In this document: piece by piece, positions 23,109-31,910 of the stretch
Layout of the letters: the number at the start of each line of letters is the position of its first letter
How positions within the stretch are numbered: position 1 is the first letter of the stretch
Assembly: GCF_000183135.1 (NCBI RefSeq)
Contig: NC_014734.1
Coordinates: forward strand, 372,001 to 436,000
DNA from: Paludibacter propionicigenes WB4
GTDB lineage: Bacteria; Bacteroidota; Bacteroidia; Bacteroidales; Paludibacteraceae
DNA length: 64,000 bases
Reading direction: 5' to 3'
Made by a program: the position numbers and the translations under genes
The notes under the pieces: generated by a model
What the model saw: only the letters and a program-made list of their open reading frames with translations
Database searches by the model: none
What the model was told of the DNA's origin: nothing

Positions 23109-24896
23109 TTAGCTTTCGCGTTTATCTTTCATCAGCAGGTTCACCGCTTCTTCCATCGATCCGGCTTTGGTCACAGCACCGGCGTTGATAAAGAAAATTT
23201 CGTCGGCACTTTCTATGGTGTTCAGTCGGTGTGCAATGATAATCCGTGTTGTTGTTTTAGGTAGTTTTTTCAGAATCTCATCGAGTAATTGCTCCGTTAC
23301 GGTATCGATATTGGCTGTTGCTTCATCGAGGATGAGTAAATCCGGCCGGCGTAGAACGGCACGAATGAACGCAATTAGTTGCTTTTGACCCAGACTTATT
23401 CCATCGCCCGATGATTTGATTTCTGCATCCAGACCTCCATCAAAACGTTCGAGTAAGCCTTCCAGTCCTACTTCTTTTAGTTCGTCCATCAGTTCATCGT
23501 TGCTTAGCCCTATAAAGCACTGATTTCCGTACAGAATATTATCGCGCAGGGTTCCGGTAAACAGGAAAGGTTCCTGCAGGATAAAGCCTATCTTGGCGGT
23601 TCGGGTGCTTGCATCCAGTGAGCGGATATCCGCACCGTTGAGTATGATTTGTCCGGCAGTAGGATCATACAGTCTGGCCATCAGCGATGCGGTAGTGGTT
23701 TTACCACCTCCGGTAGGTCCAACAAAAGCGTATGTTTTTCCACGTTCCAGATCGAAGCTTACATTTTTCAAAATATCATTTCCGGGAATATAGCTGAATG
23801 AAACATCACGGAAAGACAGTAAGCAGCAGCTTTCTTCTTTGACATCACTTTCCTGAACAGTCAGGTTGTTTTCCATTTGCAGAATCTGCGAAATACGATC
23901 CCAGCCGGCGAGTGCCACCTGAAAGTTTGCCCAAAGAGCGGCAATTTGACGCAGTGGATTATAAAACTGATTGATATAAGCCAAGAAACTGATGAGTAAG
24001 CCCACCGAAAATTGTCCGTGGGCAATGAGATAAATACCAAATGCAAGCACCACCATTTGTCCTACGTTGGACGAAAAACCATACACGGGTGTGAAGATGT
24101 TGTTGGCAATACCTGCTTTTACAGCTGTTTGATAGTTCTCCTTATTCACTTCGTCGAATCGTTTACGGAAATAATCCCGACGGTTGAATGCCACAATGAC
24201 CTTGAAATTATTCAGACTTTCCTGAATTTCGGAGCTTAAACTACCGGTACTTTTCATGTTTTTGGCATTTCTGTTTTTTACCCACGGCGATATTGAGCGT
24301 GTGATAACGAGCAATGCAATGGCGGGAGCCAAAGCAGCCAGACCCAGTTCTACATTTATCGAAAGCAGAAATATACCGGCTCCCAGCATGGTAAAAATAC
24401 TACTCATAAATTGCACCAGCGACTGAGAAAAGAATTGGTTGATTTTGTCGGTATCGTTGTTTACCCTCGATATAAGATCGCCGGCTTTATTCTGATTGAA
24501 GAAGTCGATGGGCAGTTCCTGCAATTTGCCGAAAATGGTATTTCGAAGATTGTACAACATTCGCTGACCTACTCTTCCCATCAGCTGAGCCTGGGTATAG
24601 CCGCTCACCAGGGCTGCACAAAATACGCAGAAAAGTATGATTGAGTATTTTATCAGACCATCGTATTGTTTAGTCACTACAAAACTATCCACGGCATGTC
24701 CCATCAGGTAAGGTCCGATAAGGCTCAGACCTGAATTGAGAAATATAAAAGCCATGGCAATATAGAGGTTTTTACGCTCTATACCTATGAGTGACATCAA
24801 CCTTTTCAGGGTGGTGGCGGTGCTTACTTTTTCGTTGGGTAGAAATCCTTTTTTTATATTGAGATTGTAGTTCATTCTTGCAGTATTAATTGTCAA
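23109..24896 (-). CDS. ABC exporter half-transporter, catalytic-site partner
   Basis: The 595-residue product is a type IV ABC exporter: six membrane helices in residues ~35-325 and a nucleotide-binding domain (~350-595) with Walker A 'GPTGGGKTTT', Walker B 'LLILDEATANID' with the catalytic Glu, and H-loop 'IAHRLNT'. Its signature motif is degenerate ('GISLGQKQ' instead of LSGGQ). The partner gene immediately upstream has the opposite pattern, so the two should form a heterodimer with one active and one degenerate ATP site, as in TM287/288- or MdlAB-like exporters. The substrate is unknown. It overlaps the partner gene by 11 bp, implying translational coupling. Confidence 0.9.
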   Translation of the reverse strand: MTINTARMNYNLNIKKGFLPNEKVSTATTLKRLMSLIGIERKNLYIAMAFIFLNSGLSLIGPYLMGHAVDSFVVTKQYDGLIKYSIILFCVFCAALVSGYTQAQLMGRVGQRMLYNLRNTIFGKLQELPIDFFNQNKAGDLISRVNNDTDKINQFFSQSLVQFMSSIFTMLGAGIFLLSINVELGLAALAPAIALLVITRSISPWVKNRNAKNMKSTGSLSSEIQESLNNFKVIVAFNRRDYFRKRFDEVNKENYQTAVKAGIANNIFTPVYGFSSNVGQMVVLAFGIYLIAHGQFSVGLLISFLAYINQFYNPLRQIAALWANFQVALAGWDRISQILQMENNLTVQESDVKEESCCLLSFRDVSFSYIPGNDILKNVSFDLERGKTYAFVGPTGGGKTTTASLMARLYDPTAGQIILNGADIRSLDASTRTAKIGFILQEPFLFTGTLRDNILYGNQCFIGLSNDELMDELKEVGLEGLLERFDGGLDAEIKSSGDGISLGQKQLIAFIRAVLRRPDLLILDEATANIDTVTEQLLDEILKKLPKTTTRIIIAHRLNTIESADEIFFINAGAVTKAGSMEEAVNLLMKDKRES

Positions 24897-26643
24897 TAGT
24901 CAGATGGTTGGTGCTACGTTGAGAATTAAAAATCTGAACATATTCCGGACTGGAAATCATCAGTTCTTCGTGAGTTCCGCGTGCCAGAATATCGCCTTCT
25001 TCGAGCAAAAGAATTTGTCCGTAGTTGATTACCGACGCTATTTTCTGTGTTACCGAAAGCAGTGTCAGGTCGGGGTAATTTTGCGCTACGTTATGCAGAA
25101 TTTTCTCTTCGGTTTGCGTATCCACCCGGGCTGTAAAATCGTCGAGCAACAGAATTTTGGGATTCAATGCCAATGCCCGCGCCAGCATAATTCGCTGTTT
25201 CTGTCCTCCCGAAAGGCTGGTGCCACGTTCGCTGACTATGGTGTCCAACCCTTGCGGCAGTGTGTCGATAAAGTCATTCAGTTCGGCAGTTTCAATGGCT
25301 TTTTTCATCAGCTCGTCCGTTACTTTCTCGTTGAAAGCTATGTTTTCGCGCAGGCTCATGTTGAACATGATGCTGTCCTGAAACACAAATCCGATTTGAT
25401 GCTGAAATGTTTCTTTATCGTAATCATCAATGTTGATGCCATCGAAGAGAATGGAGCCTTTAGCCGGTTTTATAAGTCCGGTGAGCAGATACAACAGTTG
25501 TGTTTTGCCTGCTGCAGTTGGTCCTATTACTGCTGTTTTGGTTCCGGGTTGTATGCTGAACGATACATTTTTCAGTGCAGGTTTGTCGCCGTAAACCACA
25601 GACACATTCTGCATTTCGATGTTGCCTTTCAGTGGTGTATTGACAGTTCCTGTATCGCGGGTTTCTTCGGCATCGAGCACGGCACATATTCTTCCATACG
25701 ACACCGAAGCCTGAGCCACAAAGTTGCTTATAAAACCTATAATCATGATAGGAAAAATAAGAATGGTGAGGTAGGAGCTGAATGCAGCAAAATCACCCAA
25801 GGACATGGCACCGCTTATCACATAATGTCCGCCCAGTGCCAGAATAATGAGTGAAGCCATATTGGCAACGAAAACCACGATGGGTATAAGTGTGGCAAAC
25901 AGGCTGAGAATGGATAACCCGAGGTTACGAGCCTGTGTGCTGGCATTCATAAATTTGTTGTATTCCAGCATTTGGGAATTAAGTACACGCACTAATGCAG
26001 CACCCAGAATGCTTTCGTTGATTACCTTGTTGAGCCAGTCTACTACTTCTCTGCTCTTTTTGAACAAGCTTTGCAAACGGCGGAAAACGATTACAAAGGC
26101 GCTGATAATAATAGGAATAATGATAAGTACACACAACGCCAGTTCCCAATTGATGCTGATGAGCAGGATGCTGGCACCAATAATGATAAAGATGGATGAA
26201 GCAAGCTGCACAATGGCCATCGACACAAACATTTTGATGGAATCAATGTCGGATGTCAGGTTGGTAAGCAGTTTTGAGGGGTTCGACTGTTGGATAAAGT
26301 CATAGCTCTGACGGGATATTTTGTCCGTTAGTCGGGTTCTCAGGTCGCGCGCAACTCTTTCGGATGCGTACGTTTGCAGAATGCCTTGTAGCAGCGTAAA
26401 AATAAAAATTATCAGGGCTGCTATCAGAAATTCTACAATCAGCTTTTGATATGAAAATACTCCGCCGGTAAATTCATCAATACCTCCAGAAATGAGTTTA
26501 GGAATAATAAGATTGACTGCATTGCTTAACAGGGCAAAACCTATTAAAGCAGAGATCATTAATTTGTAAGGTTTCAGTACTCCGAATATATTAGGTTTAG
26601 CGGTTTTTCTTCCGGGTATCTGTTCTGTTCGTTTGTTTTGCAT
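24886..26643 (-). CDS. ABC exporter half-transporter, degenerate-site partner
   Basis: The 585-residue product has an N-terminal six-helix domain (~25-310) and a nucleotide-binding domain (~335-575). It has Walker A 'GPTAAGKTQL' and a canonical signature 'LSGGQKQRIMLARAL'. After Walker B the catalytic Glu is replaced by Asp ('LLLDDFTARVD'), and the H-loop His is replaced by Gln ('LSVTQKIASV'). This is the hallmark of the non-hydrolysing half of a heterodimeric exporter. Its LSGGQ completes the active site of the partner encoded downstream. It is first in a two-gene operon with a promoter element at 26708-26715. Confidence 0.9.
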   Translation of the reverse strand: MQNKRTEQIPGRKTAKPNIFGVLKPYKLMISALIGFALLSNAVNLIIPKLISGGIDEFTGGVFSYQKLIVEFLIAALIIFIFTLLQGILQTYASERVARDLRTRLTDKISRQSYDFIQQSNPSKLLTNLTSDIDSIKMFVSMAIVQLASSIFIIIGASILLISINWELALCVLIIIPIIISAFVIVFRRLQSLFKKSREVVDWLNKVINESILGAALVRVLNSQMLEYNKFMNASTQARNLGLSILSLFATLIPIVVFVANMASLIILALGGHYVISGAMSLGDFAAFSSYLTILIFPIMIIGFISNFVAQASVSYGRICAVLDAEETRDTGTVNTPLKGNIEMQNVSVVYGDKPALKNVSFSIQPGTKTAVIGPTAAGKTQLLYLLTGLIKPAKGSILFDGINIDDYDKETFQHQIGFVFQDSIMFNMSLRENIAFNEKVTDELMKKAIETAELNDFIDTLPQGLDTIVSERGTSLSGGQKQRIMLARALALNPKILLLDDFTARVDTQTEEKILHNVAQNYPDLTLLSVTQKIASVINYGQILLLEEGDILARGTHEELMISSPEYVQIFNSQRSTNHLTIDN

Positions 26644-26707
26644 TATTGTTTTTATATGTCAGTTAACCGCAGAGCGCAACGGGGATATTGATGTTTTTTT
26701 TCGAACG

Positions 26708-26715
26708 CAAAGTTA
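26708..26715 (-). promoter_or_regulatory. -7 promoter element of the ABC exporter operon
   Basis: CAAAGTTA on the plus strand reads TAACTTTG on the minus strand, 65 bp upstream of the first start codon. Confidence 0.5.
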
Positions 26716-26788
26716 CACATTGTGACTCTGAACTAATTATGGAGAAGTTATAAAAGAATCAGTATGTGTGTGAAATTTTGTAAATAAA

Positions 26789-26816
26789 ACTCGGGTTGCT
26801 GTCCGGCAACCCGAGT
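26789..26816 (-). terminator. Terminator of the VOC/SRPBCC operon
   Basis: ACTCGGGTTGC pairs with GCAACCCGAGT around a 6-nt loop. On the minus strand the hairpin is followed by TTTTATTT. It lies 37 bp after the stop of the last gene in the operon. Confidence 0.8.
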
Positions 26817-26852
26817 GATAGTATGATAGATTGTTCTATTGGGACTTCTTCA

Positions 26853-27323
26853 TTAGGCATTTAGCAACTTTTCGATATCGAACTTTTTCATTTGCATAAA
26901 TGCATTGGTTACTTTGCCTGCTTTTTCGGGATTTGTCATTAGGCTTGAGAGTACGGATGGCACTATTTGCCATGATACACCATACTTATCTTTCAACCAA
27001 CCGCAATGTCCTTCCTCGCCGCCTTCGGTCAGTTTTTCCCAGTAATGGTCAATTTCTTCCTGTGTGTCGCAGAAAACCTGAAACGAAATAGCTTCGTTGA
27101 ACTTGAATAAAGGACCGCCATTAAGCGCCGTAAACTGTTGCCCGTTAATCCGAAAAACCACCGTTAATACAGTCCCCTCCGGTTGTCCGTGAAACTCAAC
27201 TCCTTCTTTACCGTAGTAGCTGGTAGTTTCAATCTCGGAGTTTCGGAATATGGAGGTGTAAAACGTGGCTGCTTCTCCCGCCTGATTGTCGAACCAAAGA
27301 CATGGTGTAATTAGATTTGTCAT
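26853..27323 (-). CDS. PhnB-like VOC-fold protein
   Basis: The 156-residue product resembles PhnB/'3-demethylubiquinone methyltransferase-like' VOC proteins: 'ITPCLWFDNQAGEAATFYTSIF' at the start, 'VVFRINGQQFTALNGGP' in the middle and 'GWLKDKYGVSWQIVP' near residue 120. Such proteins form dimers with a shallow metal or ligand pocket. The activity of most members is unknown. It is the third gene of a compact operon (5 and 9 bp gaps) with an SRPBCC protein and a second VOC protein, a grouping common in Bacteroidota. Confidence 0.85.
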   Translation of the reverse strand: MTNLITPCLWFDNQAGEAATFYTSIFRNSEIETTSYYGKEGVEFHGQPEGTVLTVVFRINGQQFTALNGGPLFKFNEAISFQVFCDTQEEIDHYWEKLTEGGEEGHCGWLKDKYGVSWQIVPSVLSSLMTNPEKAGKVTNAFMQMKKFDIEKLLNA

Positions 27324-27328
27324 ATTTG

Positions 27329-27754
27329 TCAGGATTTATTGCTTTCGGTATATTGCTTTAAATTGTTCAGTATAGCCTGCCAACCTGTCTGCTGCATTTC
27401 CAACGGATTCTCGTTTTCTGCATCAAATGTCTCGGTCACAACCGTAACGTCGCCCAGTCCGCTGAGCTCGATACTTACTTTTCGGTTGTCGCCAAGTGAG
27501 TATCTGATCAGTTGTTCTTTGACAATTTGTTCATAAACGCCTCCGAAATCGAAGCCGAAACTTCCATCTTTGGCTTCCATTCTGTAGTTGAACTTTCCAC
27601 CAACCTGTAAGTCGTTCTCGGCTTTGGTAGTATGCCAGTCGTCAGACGCATGATTCCAGTGTACCACGTGCGCAGGTTCCGTAAGGTATTTCCACACCAC
27701 ATCGCGCGGGGCTTTGATGGTGGCTCTGATGGTTATAGATTTGAATGGACTCAT
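27329..27754 (-). CDS. SRPBCC (AHSA1-like) protein
   Basis: The 141-residue product begins 'ITIRATIKAPRDVVWKYLTEPAHVVHWNHASDDWHT', the typical start of AHSA1/START-like SRPBCC proteins, and ends with 'GWQAILNNLKQYTES', the helix that closes the ligand cavity. A hydrophobic-ligand-binding role is expected from the fold. No ligand is known. It is the middle gene of the VOC-SRPBCC-VOC operon. Confidence 0.87.
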   Translation of the reverse strand: MSPFKSITIRATIKAPRDVVWKYLTEPAHVVHWNHASDDWHTTKAENDLQVGGKFNYRMEAKDGSFGFDFGGVYEQIVKEQLIRYSLGDNRKVSIELSGLGDVTVVTETFDAENENPLEMQQTGWQAILNNLKQYTESNKS

Positions 27755-27763
27755 ACAGTGTGT

Positions 27764-28201
27764 TTATTTAGCAGTGAAGTTGAACATCCATTGTATGCCA
27801 TATTTATCGGTAGCGTGTCCGTGGTAAGCTCCCCAAAAAGTGTCTTGCAGCGGCATGGTTACTTTTCCGCCTTCTGACAGGGCGTTGAATAATCTTTGAG
27901 TTTCTTCTTTCGTGTCAGGATCGAGCAAAATTTGTATATTGTTTCCTTGATTTACTTTGAAACCGAACGATTCTGGAGCATCAGATCCCATCAGAATGTG
28001 TCCACCCAGTATTGGTAATTCTATGTGCATAATCAGTTTTTTATCAGCTTCTGCTATCGCAGGAGCACCTTCGGGCGATGGAAAATCGCCAAAACGGGCT
28101 ATGCCGCCTCCGCTGAATTCGCCTCCGAAAACCGATTTATAAAAATTGAAAACTTCCTCGGTATTGCGCGGGAAGTTGAGATAAGTGCTTGTACTTGCCA
28201 T
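27764..28201 (-). CDS. PhnB-like VOC-fold protein, first gene of operon
   Basis: The 145-residue product has the VOC/PhnB pattern 'STYLNFPRNTEEVFNFYKSVFGGEF', 'MHIELPILGGHILMGSDAP' and 'GAYHGHATDKYGIQWMFNF'. The His and Glu positions that bind metal in related glyoxalase-fold enzymes are partly kept. The substrate is unknown. It is followed 9 bp later by the SRPBCC gene. The 220 bp upstream hold no recognisable feature. Confidence 0.85.
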   Translation of the reverse strand: MASTSTYLNFPRNTEEVFNFYKSVFGGEFSGGGIARFGDFPSPEGAPAIAEADKKLIMHIELPILGGHILMGSDAPESFGFKVNQGNNIQILLDPDTKEETQRLFNALSEGGKVTMPLQDTFWGAYHGHATDKYGIQWMFNFTAK

Positions 28202-28425
28202 AATAATTCGTTTTAGATTGATTTGTTATATGTGATTTTTTAAACGAAATGTTATTCAAATTCTTCGGGAGTTTTTTTGAATAATAACTATAACAATGAC
28301 ATATGATTTTTGTTTGACAGGCAAGATGTGGACATACTAATGCTTGCTGCACGACCTTGTGGCGAGGCATTACAGTTGGGATAATCTCTCAACGAAATCA
28401 AAAAGACGGATGGGTTGGCAGGAAA

Positions 28426-29244
28426 CTATTCGTAGTCGCAGATCAATTTAAACGATGTGATGAAATTGCTGCTTACGCTGAACTTATTGCCCGGCAAATC
28501 TTCCAGCATGTCCAGTTCAATGTCATACCACACGTTGTTGGTCAAACAGTAGGTTTTGCCATTCGCATCCACAGCCATCACGCTTAGTATATAAAGGTTG
28601 TTGAGGCTCGATGGACTGACGGTTTTGGATAACAGGGCTTTTTCGAGCACAAATTTGTCGGTGAGGGTTATTTCGATGGGTGCATAGGTGGGCGGCACGT
28701 AATTGCTAACTATGTTTTTGATCACGGGCGAAGCGTATAAAACAGGGCAGTTGGGGTAAATGCCTTTCGGTTTCATGGTGATGTCATTGTACAGCTGTAT
28801 CTGAAAATAAATATCCACCTTGTTGGTCGTTGGCCATCCCTGACTCACGATGGTGGTGTCCCATTGAACCTTGTCTATAATTATTTTCTTTAAAATGCGG
28901 TTGACCACCACCACGGTTTTGGATATTTCGGCTGTTTGTCCATCAAATTTGCGGACTTTGAGTTTTAGTGTGTATGTTCCGGCTTTGGGGTAGGAGAGTA
29001 CTATTTGTCGTGTTTTCAATGTTCGTCCGTCACCCAGTGTCCAGGTAGACGAGTCGGCATTGACCGATGTGTTGAACAGGGTGCAGGTATCGGTAGTAGC
29101 CATTTTAAGTGTGGCACTTGTATTGCCCCGAAAGCTGAACGAGGCTTCGGGTTTCACCTCGCTGTCCCGGTTGCTGTTGTAATGATCGGTGCAACCTATC
29201 GCGAAGAACAAGGCAATGATAAATAATACATGCGTAGCTTTCAT
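28426..29244 (-). CDS. PKD-domain lipoprotein
   Basis: The 272-residue product starts with a lipoprotein signal ('LFIIALFFAIGC', Cys at about 18). Residues ~33-115 form a PKD-like beta-sandwich: 'PEASFSFRGN', 'STWTLGDGRTLK' in place of the usual WDFGDG, and 'LSYPKAGTYTLKLKV'. The remaining ~150 residues are an unassigned domain with three cysteines. PKD domains mediate protein or glycan contact at the cell surface. It is a single gene with a -7 element at 29310-29317. The partner is unknown. Confidence 0.8.
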   Translation of the reverse strand: MKATHVLFIIALFFAIGCTDHYNSNRDSEVKPEASFSFRGNTSATLKMATTDTCTLFNTSVNADSSTWTLGDGRTLKTRQIVLSYPKAGTYTLKLKVRKFDGQTAEISKTVVVVNRILKKIIIDKVQWDTTIVSQGWPTTNKVDIYFQIQLYNDITMKPKGIYPNCPVLYASPVIKNIVSNYVPPTYAPIEITLTDKFVLEKALLSKTVSPSSLNNLYILSVMAVDANGKTYCLTNNVWYDIELDMLEDLPGNKFSVSSNFITSFKLICDYE

Positions 29245-29309
29245 AGCTTATGGACGAGTGTAAACAGGTTTATTATAATCCGGCTGATACCAGCACAGAA
29301 TATCTGCTG

Positions 29310-29317
29310 CAAATATA
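29310..29317 (-). promoter_or_regulatory. -7 promoter element of the PKD lipoprotein gene
   Basis: CAAATATA on the plus strand reads TATATTTG on the minus strand, 66 bp upstream of the start codon. Confidence 0.5.
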
Positions 29318-29484
29318 GTGTATATCTTGTAATATAAGTAGCAGAACTTGAATTATATAATGTTTGGCAAATAAACCCCAGGAATTTCAAATCATAGTTA
29401 AGTCCCTCTCCATACTTTCAGAGAGGCTTCGACCCACTACGAAGAGGGTCAGAGTTACTCCAGAGAGGTAGCGGGCGTTCAAAC

Positions 29485-29875
29485 GAGGCATCCTTGGCTG
29501 CTAGACTGTTCATCGCCTCGTTGGACCAAGAATCCTTGGATTTTTATCATTCATCGCCTCGTTGAGTCAAGAATCCTCGGATTTTCAGCATTCATCTTCT
29601 CGTTTGACTAGAAATCCCTGGATTTTTATCATTCATCCTCTCGTTTGCCCAAGAATCCCTGGATTTTCGGCATTCATCTTCTCGTTTGCCCGGGAATCCC
29701 TGGATTTTCATCATTTATCTTCTTGTTTGCCCAAGAATCTCTGGATTTTCATCATTCATCTTCTCGCTTGCCCAATCGTCCTTGGCTGTTTATCTCCTCG
29801 TTGGGTCAAGAATCCATGGATTTTTATCATTCATCTTCTCGTTTGCCCAAGAATCCCTGGATTCCTCACTCTTTG
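29485..29875. repeat. Tandem array, 41-bp period, about nine copies
   Basis: The word AATCC (or a variant) recurs at 29531, 29572, 29613, 29654, 29695, 29736, 29811 and 29852, with an earlier copy at 29489. The spacing is exactly 41 bp except for one shortened unit near 29775. Each unit carries the dyad AATCC-nn-GGATT and a T/C-rich half (TCATCTTCTCGTTTGCCCAA). Since 41 is not a multiple of three, the same peptide appears in rotating frames, so the array is not protein-coding. Confidence 0.88.
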
Positions 29876-29915
29876 ACTCCATTTTCGATATACTCAAGGT
29901 TGAAGCTTCCTCCAT

Positions 29916-30018
29916 GCTGGCGCGGGTCTGCGACCCGTGGCAACTCCAACTTTTAGAAAATTGTTCTCCTTTATTTTGCTCCTCTGTGTCTTGGCACGGA
30001 TTACAAATCCGCGCCAGC
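29916..30018. repeat. REPIN-like inverted repeat, copy 1
   Basis: GCTGGCGCGGGTCTGCGACC... at 29916 and ...ACAAATCCGCGCCAGC ending at 30018 form a 24-bp imperfect inverted repeat around an A+T-rich centre. It is shared with 31803-31893. The layout (two inverted REP heads) is that of REPINs mobilised by RAYT transposases. No RAYT gene is in the window. Confidence 0.75.
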
Positions 30019-30118
30019 GGGGGATTATGACAAACTGCGCTGAAAATCTGTGAGGATACGGCTTTCTTCCATTATTTATATGAAGAAAAACGTAAGATAT
30101 CAAATCAATAATTCTGTA

Positions 30119-30487
30119 TTAAATCTGATTTGATGATATATTTTGCAGAATTAGATTTCGTAAGCGTTCCTGATGCTCATCACCCCAATACCCCAGAGCT
30201 GAAATAACAGGAATTAGTGTTTTTCCAAATTCGGTAAGGCTATACTCAACCTTAGGCGGTACTTGCGCATAAATCACTTTGGTGACAAGCTCATGTGCTT
30301 CTAGTTCTTTCAATTGTATGTTAAGTACTCTTCTGGAAGCATCCGGTATTTTACGTTGTAGTTCGCTCGGTCGCTGAAAACCCTCGTTGATAAACCATAT
30401 CAACCGGATTTTCCACTTGCCGTAAAGTACCTCGCCAATAAGGTCGAGACCGCAATTTAAATTCAATGGAATTTTTCTTTCATACAT
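30119..30487 (-). CDS. HxlR-family transcriptional regulator
   Basis: The start is taken as the ATG at 30487 (MYERKIPLNLNCGLD), giving 122 residues, the usual HxlR size. A longer frame back to 30649 would overlap the divergent gene and adds a non-conserved tail. The winged helix shows 'GLDLIGEVLYGKWKIRLIWFI' (residues ~13-33), 'RPSELQRKIPDASRRVLNIQLKEL' and 'VEYSLTEFGKTLIPVI'. HxlR proteins usually respond to reactive electrophiles or oxidants. It is transcribed away from an SDR gene that begins 127 bp away, which is the likely target. Confidence 0.88.
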   Translation of the reverse strand: MYERKIPLNLNCGLDLIGEVLYGKWKIRLIWFINEGFQRPSELQRKIPDASRRVLNIQLKELEAHELVTKVIYAQVPPKVEYSLTEFGKTLIPVISALGYWGDEHQERLRNLILQNISSNQI

Positions 30488-30614
30488 GCAACAAATATAA
30501 TGCAATGTTCCAAAATAATCAATAGGTGATAAATTTATCCCTATGCAATTCGATTTTCCGTACTTGCTCAGCCTGACTGTATACCCTAATTTTGTCATCA
30601 AAAATAATAGAAAT

Positions 30615-31403
30615 ATGGAACCATTTAATTTTAATAACGAACTGTCCAATAAAATTGCTTTAGTGACAGGTGGAACAAAAGGTGCGGGAAAAGCAATTGC
30701 TCAAAGATTATTGGATGCCGGTGCAACTGTCATCATTACGGCAAGAAATGTACCTGAAGAAAATAAGCAACTTCATTTTATCTCTGCTGACCTGAGTAAA
30801 CCCGAAGGAACACAGAAGGTAGTGGACGAAATTCTGGGAAAATTCGGTAGACTTGATATTCTTGTAAATAATCTGGGTGGCTCGGAAACGTCCGGCGGAG
30901 GTTTTAGGGCTTTGACAGATCAGGACTGGGAAACTACGATTCAAACCAACTTAATAGCACCGGTTAGATTGGACAGAGGCTTTTTACCGCAAATGATTGA
31001 GCAGAAAAATGGAGTTATTATTCATATAGCTTCCATTCAGGGAAAATTGCCTCTGTATGAATCTACCTTACCTTATGCAGCAGCCAAAGCGGGGCTGATT
31101 AATTATAGCAAAGCTTTATCCAACGAAGTTTCGCCCAAAGGAGTTCGGGTACTTACTGTTTCGCCCGGATGGATTATGACAACATCTGCCATTAAGATGA
31201 TGGAGCGAATTGCCGAAAGCTCGAACAGTACAATTGAACAAGCAACTCAAAGCGTAATGGATGCCTTGGGTGGAATACCTTATGGCAGGCCGGCTAAACC
31301 CGAAGAAGTGGCTGAACTGGTTGGATTTTTGGTTTCACCCCGTGCAGGCTATCTGACAGGAACGGAATACGTCATTGACGGAGGAACAATACCAACAATT
31401 TAA
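30615..31403 (+). CDS. Short-chain dehydrogenase/reductase
   Basis: The start is placed at the ATG at 30615 (MEPFNFNNELSNKIALVTGG), 262 residues. An upstream in-frame ATG at 30543 adds 24 residues that do not belong to the fold. The Rossmann motif 'TGGTKGAGKAIA' (residues ~18-29), 'NNLGG', the catalytic Ser ('HIASIQG'), and Tyr/Lys ('LPYAAAKAGL') are intact, with 'SPGWIMTT' behind. It is an NAD(P)-dependent oxidoreductase with unknown substrate. It shares a divergent promoter region with an HxlR regulator and is followed 12 bp later by an NTF2-like gene. Such trios are common inducible units. Confidence 0.9.
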   Translation: MEPFNFNNELSNKIALVTGGTKGAGKAIAQRLLDAGATVIITARNVPEENKQLHFISADLSKPEGTQKVVDEILGKFGRLDILVNNLGGSETSGGGFRALTDQDWETTIQTNLIAPVRLDRGFLPQMIEQKNGVIIHIASIQGKLPLYESTLPYAAAKAGLINYSKALSNEVSPKGVRVLTVSPGWIMTTSAIKMMERIAESSNSTIEQATQSVMDALGGIPYGRPAKPEEVAELVGFLVSPRAGYLTGTEYVIDGGTIPTI

Positions 31404-31415
31404 AAAGAATAAAAA

Positions 31416-31748
31416 ATGGAAACAATGAATTTACCTGAAGTAGTATCAGAATTAGTAAAAGCGCAGAACAGGCATGACAGTATAGTTTATGCCAATTGTT
31501 TTGCGGAAACAGCTGTGGTTGTTGATGAAGGCCAAACCTACAACGGCAGAACCGAAATAGAGCGTTGGATTAAAAATGCCAATGAGAATTATAAAATAAT
31601 TATGAAGCCTGTTAGATATACTGAAACAGGGTTAACCGGTGTTTTATCGGCTGAAGTTTCGGGCTCTTTTGACGGTAGCCCCCTTGTGTTGCACTATCAC
31701 CTGGTATTTATCGACGGATTTATTCAATCGTTGAAAGTTTCAATTTAG
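31416..31748 (+). CDS. SnoaL/NTF2-like protein
   Basis: The 110-residue product has the SnoaL-like pattern: 'VSELVKAQNRHDSIVYANCFAETAVVVDEG', 'YNGRTEIERWIKNANENY' and a C-terminal sheet 'VLHYHLVFIDGFIQSLKVSI'. This cone-shaped fold binds small molecules and is sometimes an isomerase or cyclase. It is co-transcribed with the SDR gene (12-bp gap), so it may act on the same compound. That is inference. Confidence 0.82.
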   Translation: METMNLPEVVSELVKAQNRHDSIVYANCFAETAVVVDEGQTYNGRTEIERWIKNANENYKIIMKPVRYTETGLTGVLSAEVSGSFDGSPLVLHYHLVFIDGFIQSLKVSI

Positions 31749-31802
31749 CAAAAGGGATTGATTGAAATACATTATAATTAATAGGTTGAAATTATTCCCC
31801 AT

Positions 31803-31893
31803 GCTGGCGCGGGTCTGCGACCCGTGCCAACTCCATATTATTACAAATTGTTCTCTTTATCTGTCTTGGCACGGATTACAAATCCGCGCCAGC
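31803..31893. repeat. REPIN-like inverted repeat, copy 2
   Basis: The same GCTGGCGCGGGTCTGCGACC head and ACAAATCCGCGCCAGC tail as at 29916-30018, with a shorter centre. It lies between the convergent NTF2-like and GH97 genes. Confidence 0.75.
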
Positions 31894-31910
31894 GGTGGCT
31901 TAAGTAGTGA

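Noticed and set aside
29485-29875. CRISPR array
   Set aside because: The 41-bp units are directly adjacent and similar along their whole length. There are no unique spacers and no cas genes nearby.
29562-30030. Three overlapping forward open frames of ~100-114 codons
   Set aside because: They are the same repeat unit read in three frames, with no start context.
30543-30614. Longer N-terminus for the SDR protein
   Set aside because: The added 24 residues are not part of the Rossmann fold and would overlap the divergent promoter region.
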